Shown in pieces: positions 61,862 to 64,000 of a stretch of 64,000 nucleotides of DNA. This DNA comes from Magicicada septendecula (taxonomy: Eukaryota; Arthropoda; Insecta; Hemiptera; Cicadidae). The notes below the pieces were generated by a model that was not told where the DNA came from, made no database searches, and worked only from the letters and a program-made list of their open reading frames with translations. Location of the stretch: NCBI GenBank assembly GCA_034769895.1, contig CM068373.1, positions 282,625,879-282,689,878 on the forward strand, written 5' to 3'. How positions within the stretch are numbered: position 1 is the first letter of the stretch; the number at the start of each line of letters is the position of its first letter. A program made the translations under genes and the position numbers.

Positions 61862-62828
61862 AATAAGACATTAAATAAAAATAACTATATAGGCCTACAT
61901 CAATTAACGGGTTTAAGTACCTGCTGTAAGCAGTGATAATTTTAGTTTACTGAGCTTTAATCAGACTTGCATGCAATAATAAATTTTACATAAGATAAAA
62001 GAACGATGCTTTCTTTAGTCACCAGCAAAACCTTTTCTGTCTTCAAGTTAATATTATAAAATTTAAAAACAGCACAATTCTATTAAAAAATTTAATCGAG
62101 ATTAAAATGCATGTTTAAGTCAAAAATTAAAGAAGTCTCAGTTCAAATTCTCTTTTCACTTTTTCTTTTACCTGACAAATGTTAGCCCTTAATTTTTAAA
62201 GCAGAGCTGTGTTAAAATAAAATTTTTATGTCAAATAAATTACAATTTAATGGACTCGATGTTATGAAAGTAACTATGTGTACAAAATATTACAACAGTT
62301 TGCTTCCGTATTACAGTAGCCATAGGCCTATATTATAAATTTTGTTATATTAGGTGTTAAAATTAACCTTAACTTATTAAGTCATATCTTATTTAATTAA
62401 TTACGTTTATCTGAAAAATCCTGAATTTGAAAGTATATTTAGAGTAATATAGTGGGACTGAAGAATAAAATAAAATATGTTAACTAGTTAAATACGAGCA
62501 GAGTACAAATTAAATATATTATGGTAAGGCCTACCATCTTGTGTTAGGTAGGACCTCATTTTACGAATAAAATGACTTACAAATTGGATACATTACACAA
62601 ATATAGGTAGGCCTATTTCATTTTTACAATTGAAAACGTACGCAGTCTAGCTAATATTTCTATAGGCTAATGGGTGTACTCAGTAGGAACTCAAGGCTTA
62701 GTATTTGTCTTCAGACATTTTATACTTCATATCAAAGCCATAGATTAAATTACTGGCAAAAAATTTAGGCAGAATTTACGAACAAAATTTAGCATAAATT
62801 TCAGGCCTAATCTACCACTCAAACTTAC

Positions 62829-62935
62829 TTGATCAGACACTTGTGTGTGTCCTAAATCTTGTTCTGTGTAATATGTGCAGCAATCATTTGAAAATCGATC
62901 GCATACATTTTCAGGAAACAGAGCCCGTCTTACAT
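62829..62935 (-). CDS. Recombinase gene exon 2
   Basis: 107 bp between acceptor TTCTTACAG and donor GTAAGT, encoding VRRALFPENVCDRFSNDCC and a short acidic tail. Its first two bases complete the aspartate codon begun in exon 1. Confidence 0.75.
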
Positions 62936-63194
62936 CTGTAAGAAAATTAAAATTATGTAATGTTCATAAATGAATCACCATAAAAGTAATAAATGGAATT
63001 TTTTTAGAGTAGACAAAATAATTGTCAGACTTACAGGAGTATCTATAAAAAAGAAAATTATTTAATTAAATTGCAGTCAGTGCCCTCACAGGGACTTTTT
63101 TTAAAAATGGGTTAATTAATCTTATATTTTTAGTTGATTAGAGTTAAGGGGTGTTTTTATACACTGAATATAAATAACAATTAAAACTATGTAC

Positions 63195-63252
63195 CTTTTT
63201 TAGCTGTACGTCTGGTAGGTTCTATTTTGGTAGATTCTACTGTCACGGTCAT
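63195..63252 (-). CDS. Recombinase gene exon 1 (first coding exon)
   Basis: Starts with ATG placed directly after a TTTTCAG acceptor and ends at donor GTACAT, encoding MTVTVESTKIEPTRRTAKK. The acceptor before the ATG implies an upstream untranslated exon, most likely in the right inverted repeat. Confidence 0.7.
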
Positions 63253-63279
63253 CTGAAAAGTAAGATTTGACAATAGACT

Positions 63280-63519
63280 TTCAAATGATTAACGTTGTAT
63301 AACATAATCCTAATGATAATTAGCAAATACATTACGGATAATTCATCCACAATGTATCATTCAAATTGACTATTAAGCATAATACACCCCATAAAATTGT
63401 TTATAATATTAAGCTAATAATTTTTTAAAAGTGCATGTGATATTTAGTTGAGCATCATTTAGGAGGTTAAACAATAAATACAATTCTACACATTAAGTTA
63501 CAGGTTATAAATACAGATG
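63280..63519. repeat. Direct repeat, copy 2 (next to the right inverted repeat)
   Basis: Second copy of 61624-61861. It ends two bases before the inner edge of the right inverted repeat, so its boundary and that of the arm coincide. Confidence 0.85.
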
Positions 63520-63521
63520 TG

Positions 63522-63859
63522 AAGAAATATACGTTTTAATAAATTATATTTACCCTAATTTTATTTTACCTACCTTCGTACCGCCTTAACCTCACTTCTC
63601 AACTAGCCTTCCCATCAGAAAATCTCTCAGGTCGCCAACATATTTTGAAGATAAATATGTTAACTTTCCCTTAAGAACACTCGGATATATTTTGCTATCT
63701 GACTTCCCTTCATATAAAGAAAACTCTCTGGGTCGTGAGACGAAGTTTTTAGCACAGAACATAGGATTAAGCAACTAGCCACAATGACTACGCTAATACA
63801 TGGTTACGTTACGAACAAATCTTATTTATTATTTATGCCACACTTAAATTCTTGCTCGC
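63522..63859 (-). repeat. Right inverted repeat of the recombinase element, likely promoter arm
   Basis: Inverted match to 39899-40234. On the minus strand this arm contains GGCGGTACGAAG followed by the donor GTAGGT (at 63568-63573). A 5' untranslated exon could therefore start in the arm and splice to the coding exon at 63252. The left arm has GTTAGG at the same place and lacks the GT-AG donor form. Palindromes GCTCGCGAGC and GACTGCGCAGTC lie at and just beyond the outer edge. Confidence 0.85.
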
Positions 63860-64000
63860 GAGCACTTTGTCATAAGACTGCGCAGTCTGAACTCTGGATG
63901 TTGACTGAGAGCTATTACAGTTAAAATTTCATTTTGATTTTAATTAACAATGTAGATTACTATTACCATCTACACACAATTCCATTATACCCAAATAAAC

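Larger units (their letters stand above)
40666..63252 (-). pseudogene. Crypton-like tyrosine recombinase gene, six coding exons, split by LTR array
   Basis: Exons on the minus strand: 63252-63195, 62935-62829, 61573-61508, 61248-61140, 60325-60297, and 59484-40666 interrupted by the array at 42414-59087. All five introns are GT-AG with phases that join correctly. Exon lengths 58, 107, 66, 109, 29 and 2,145 bp sum to 838 codons including the stop, assuming one copy of the AGGT duplication. Apart from the insertion I see no lesion, so the gene was intact when the LTR element landed. The protein would bind DNA through N-terminal fingers and cut and rejoin DNA through a tyrosine nucleophile. A possible poly(A) signal (minus AATAAA) lies at 40383-40388. 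Confidence 0.8.
39899..63859 (-). mobile_element. Candidate tyrosine-recombinase transposon with long inverted repeats, carrying a nested LTR array
   Basis: Inverted repeats 39899-40234 and 63522-63859 enclose a single minus-strand gene for a tyrosine recombinase. Removing the nested LTR array (42414-59087) leaves about 7.3 kb. The gene fills the space between the repeats: the first coding exon starts about 270 bp inside the right arm and the stop lies about 430 bp from the left arm. That the repeats are true termini is an inference, since outer boundaries and a target duplication are not clear. Confidence 0.6.

Overview
The window is eukaryotic, AT-rich, intron-bearing and dense in transposable elements. 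Family content (Jockey- and RTE-like LINEs, mariner, piggyBac, hAT, Tigger, Helitron, Ty3/gypsy elements with very long LTRs) and the abundance of simple repeats fit a large-genome arthropod. I infer an insect, perhaps a polyneopteran such as a cockroach, but the sequence does not prove the taxon. I found no ordinary conserved host gene, rRNA or tRNA. The only multi-exon gene I can support is a tyrosine recombinase that is probably itself part of a transposon.

Layout. 1-4.3 kb: LINE fragments, an internally deleted mariner and a GAA microsatellite. 5.5-16.6 kb: a complete but decayed Ty3/gypsy element (element A) on the minus strand, with ~2.3 kb LTRs, gag, and protease-RT-RNase H-integrase broken by stops and frameshifts. 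It sits in a (TA)n tract next to a Z-DNA-prone dinucleotide tract. 17-25 kb: a 956-bp Tigger/pogo-type MITE, a second truncated copy, and a hAT element with a deleted transposase. 26.7-38 kb: degraded TE fragments (an exonuclease-like fragment, piggyBac, Helitron helicase, Tigger transposase, LINE tails) and diverged tandem and dispersed repeats. 38.7-39.15 kb: a foldback MITE.

39.9-63.86 kb is the most interesting part. A minus-strand gene with six recognisable coding exons encodes a predicted ~837-residue protein: two N-terminal zinc fingers, a tyrosine-recombinase (Crypton-like) catalytic core with R, K, R, H and Y in order, and a C-terminal SANT/Myb-like region. It lies between ~336-bp inverted repeats, which would make a ~7.3 kb transposon once a later insertion is discounted. 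Known Crypton-type recombinase elements are not expected to have such long terminal inverted repeats.

The recombinase gene is split by a 16.67 kb array of a second LTR element (element B). The array is LTR-gag-LTR-gag-LTR-(truncated gag)-LTR remnant, with a 6,568-bp period, a 4-bp target duplication (AGGT), and an insertion point inside the codons of the second zinc finger. Element B has a full-length 702-residue Gag, related to that of element A, but no pol at all. It is a gag-only, presumably non-autonomous retrotransposon with ~2.96 kb LTRs. The two complete gag units look nearly identical, so the array formed recently.
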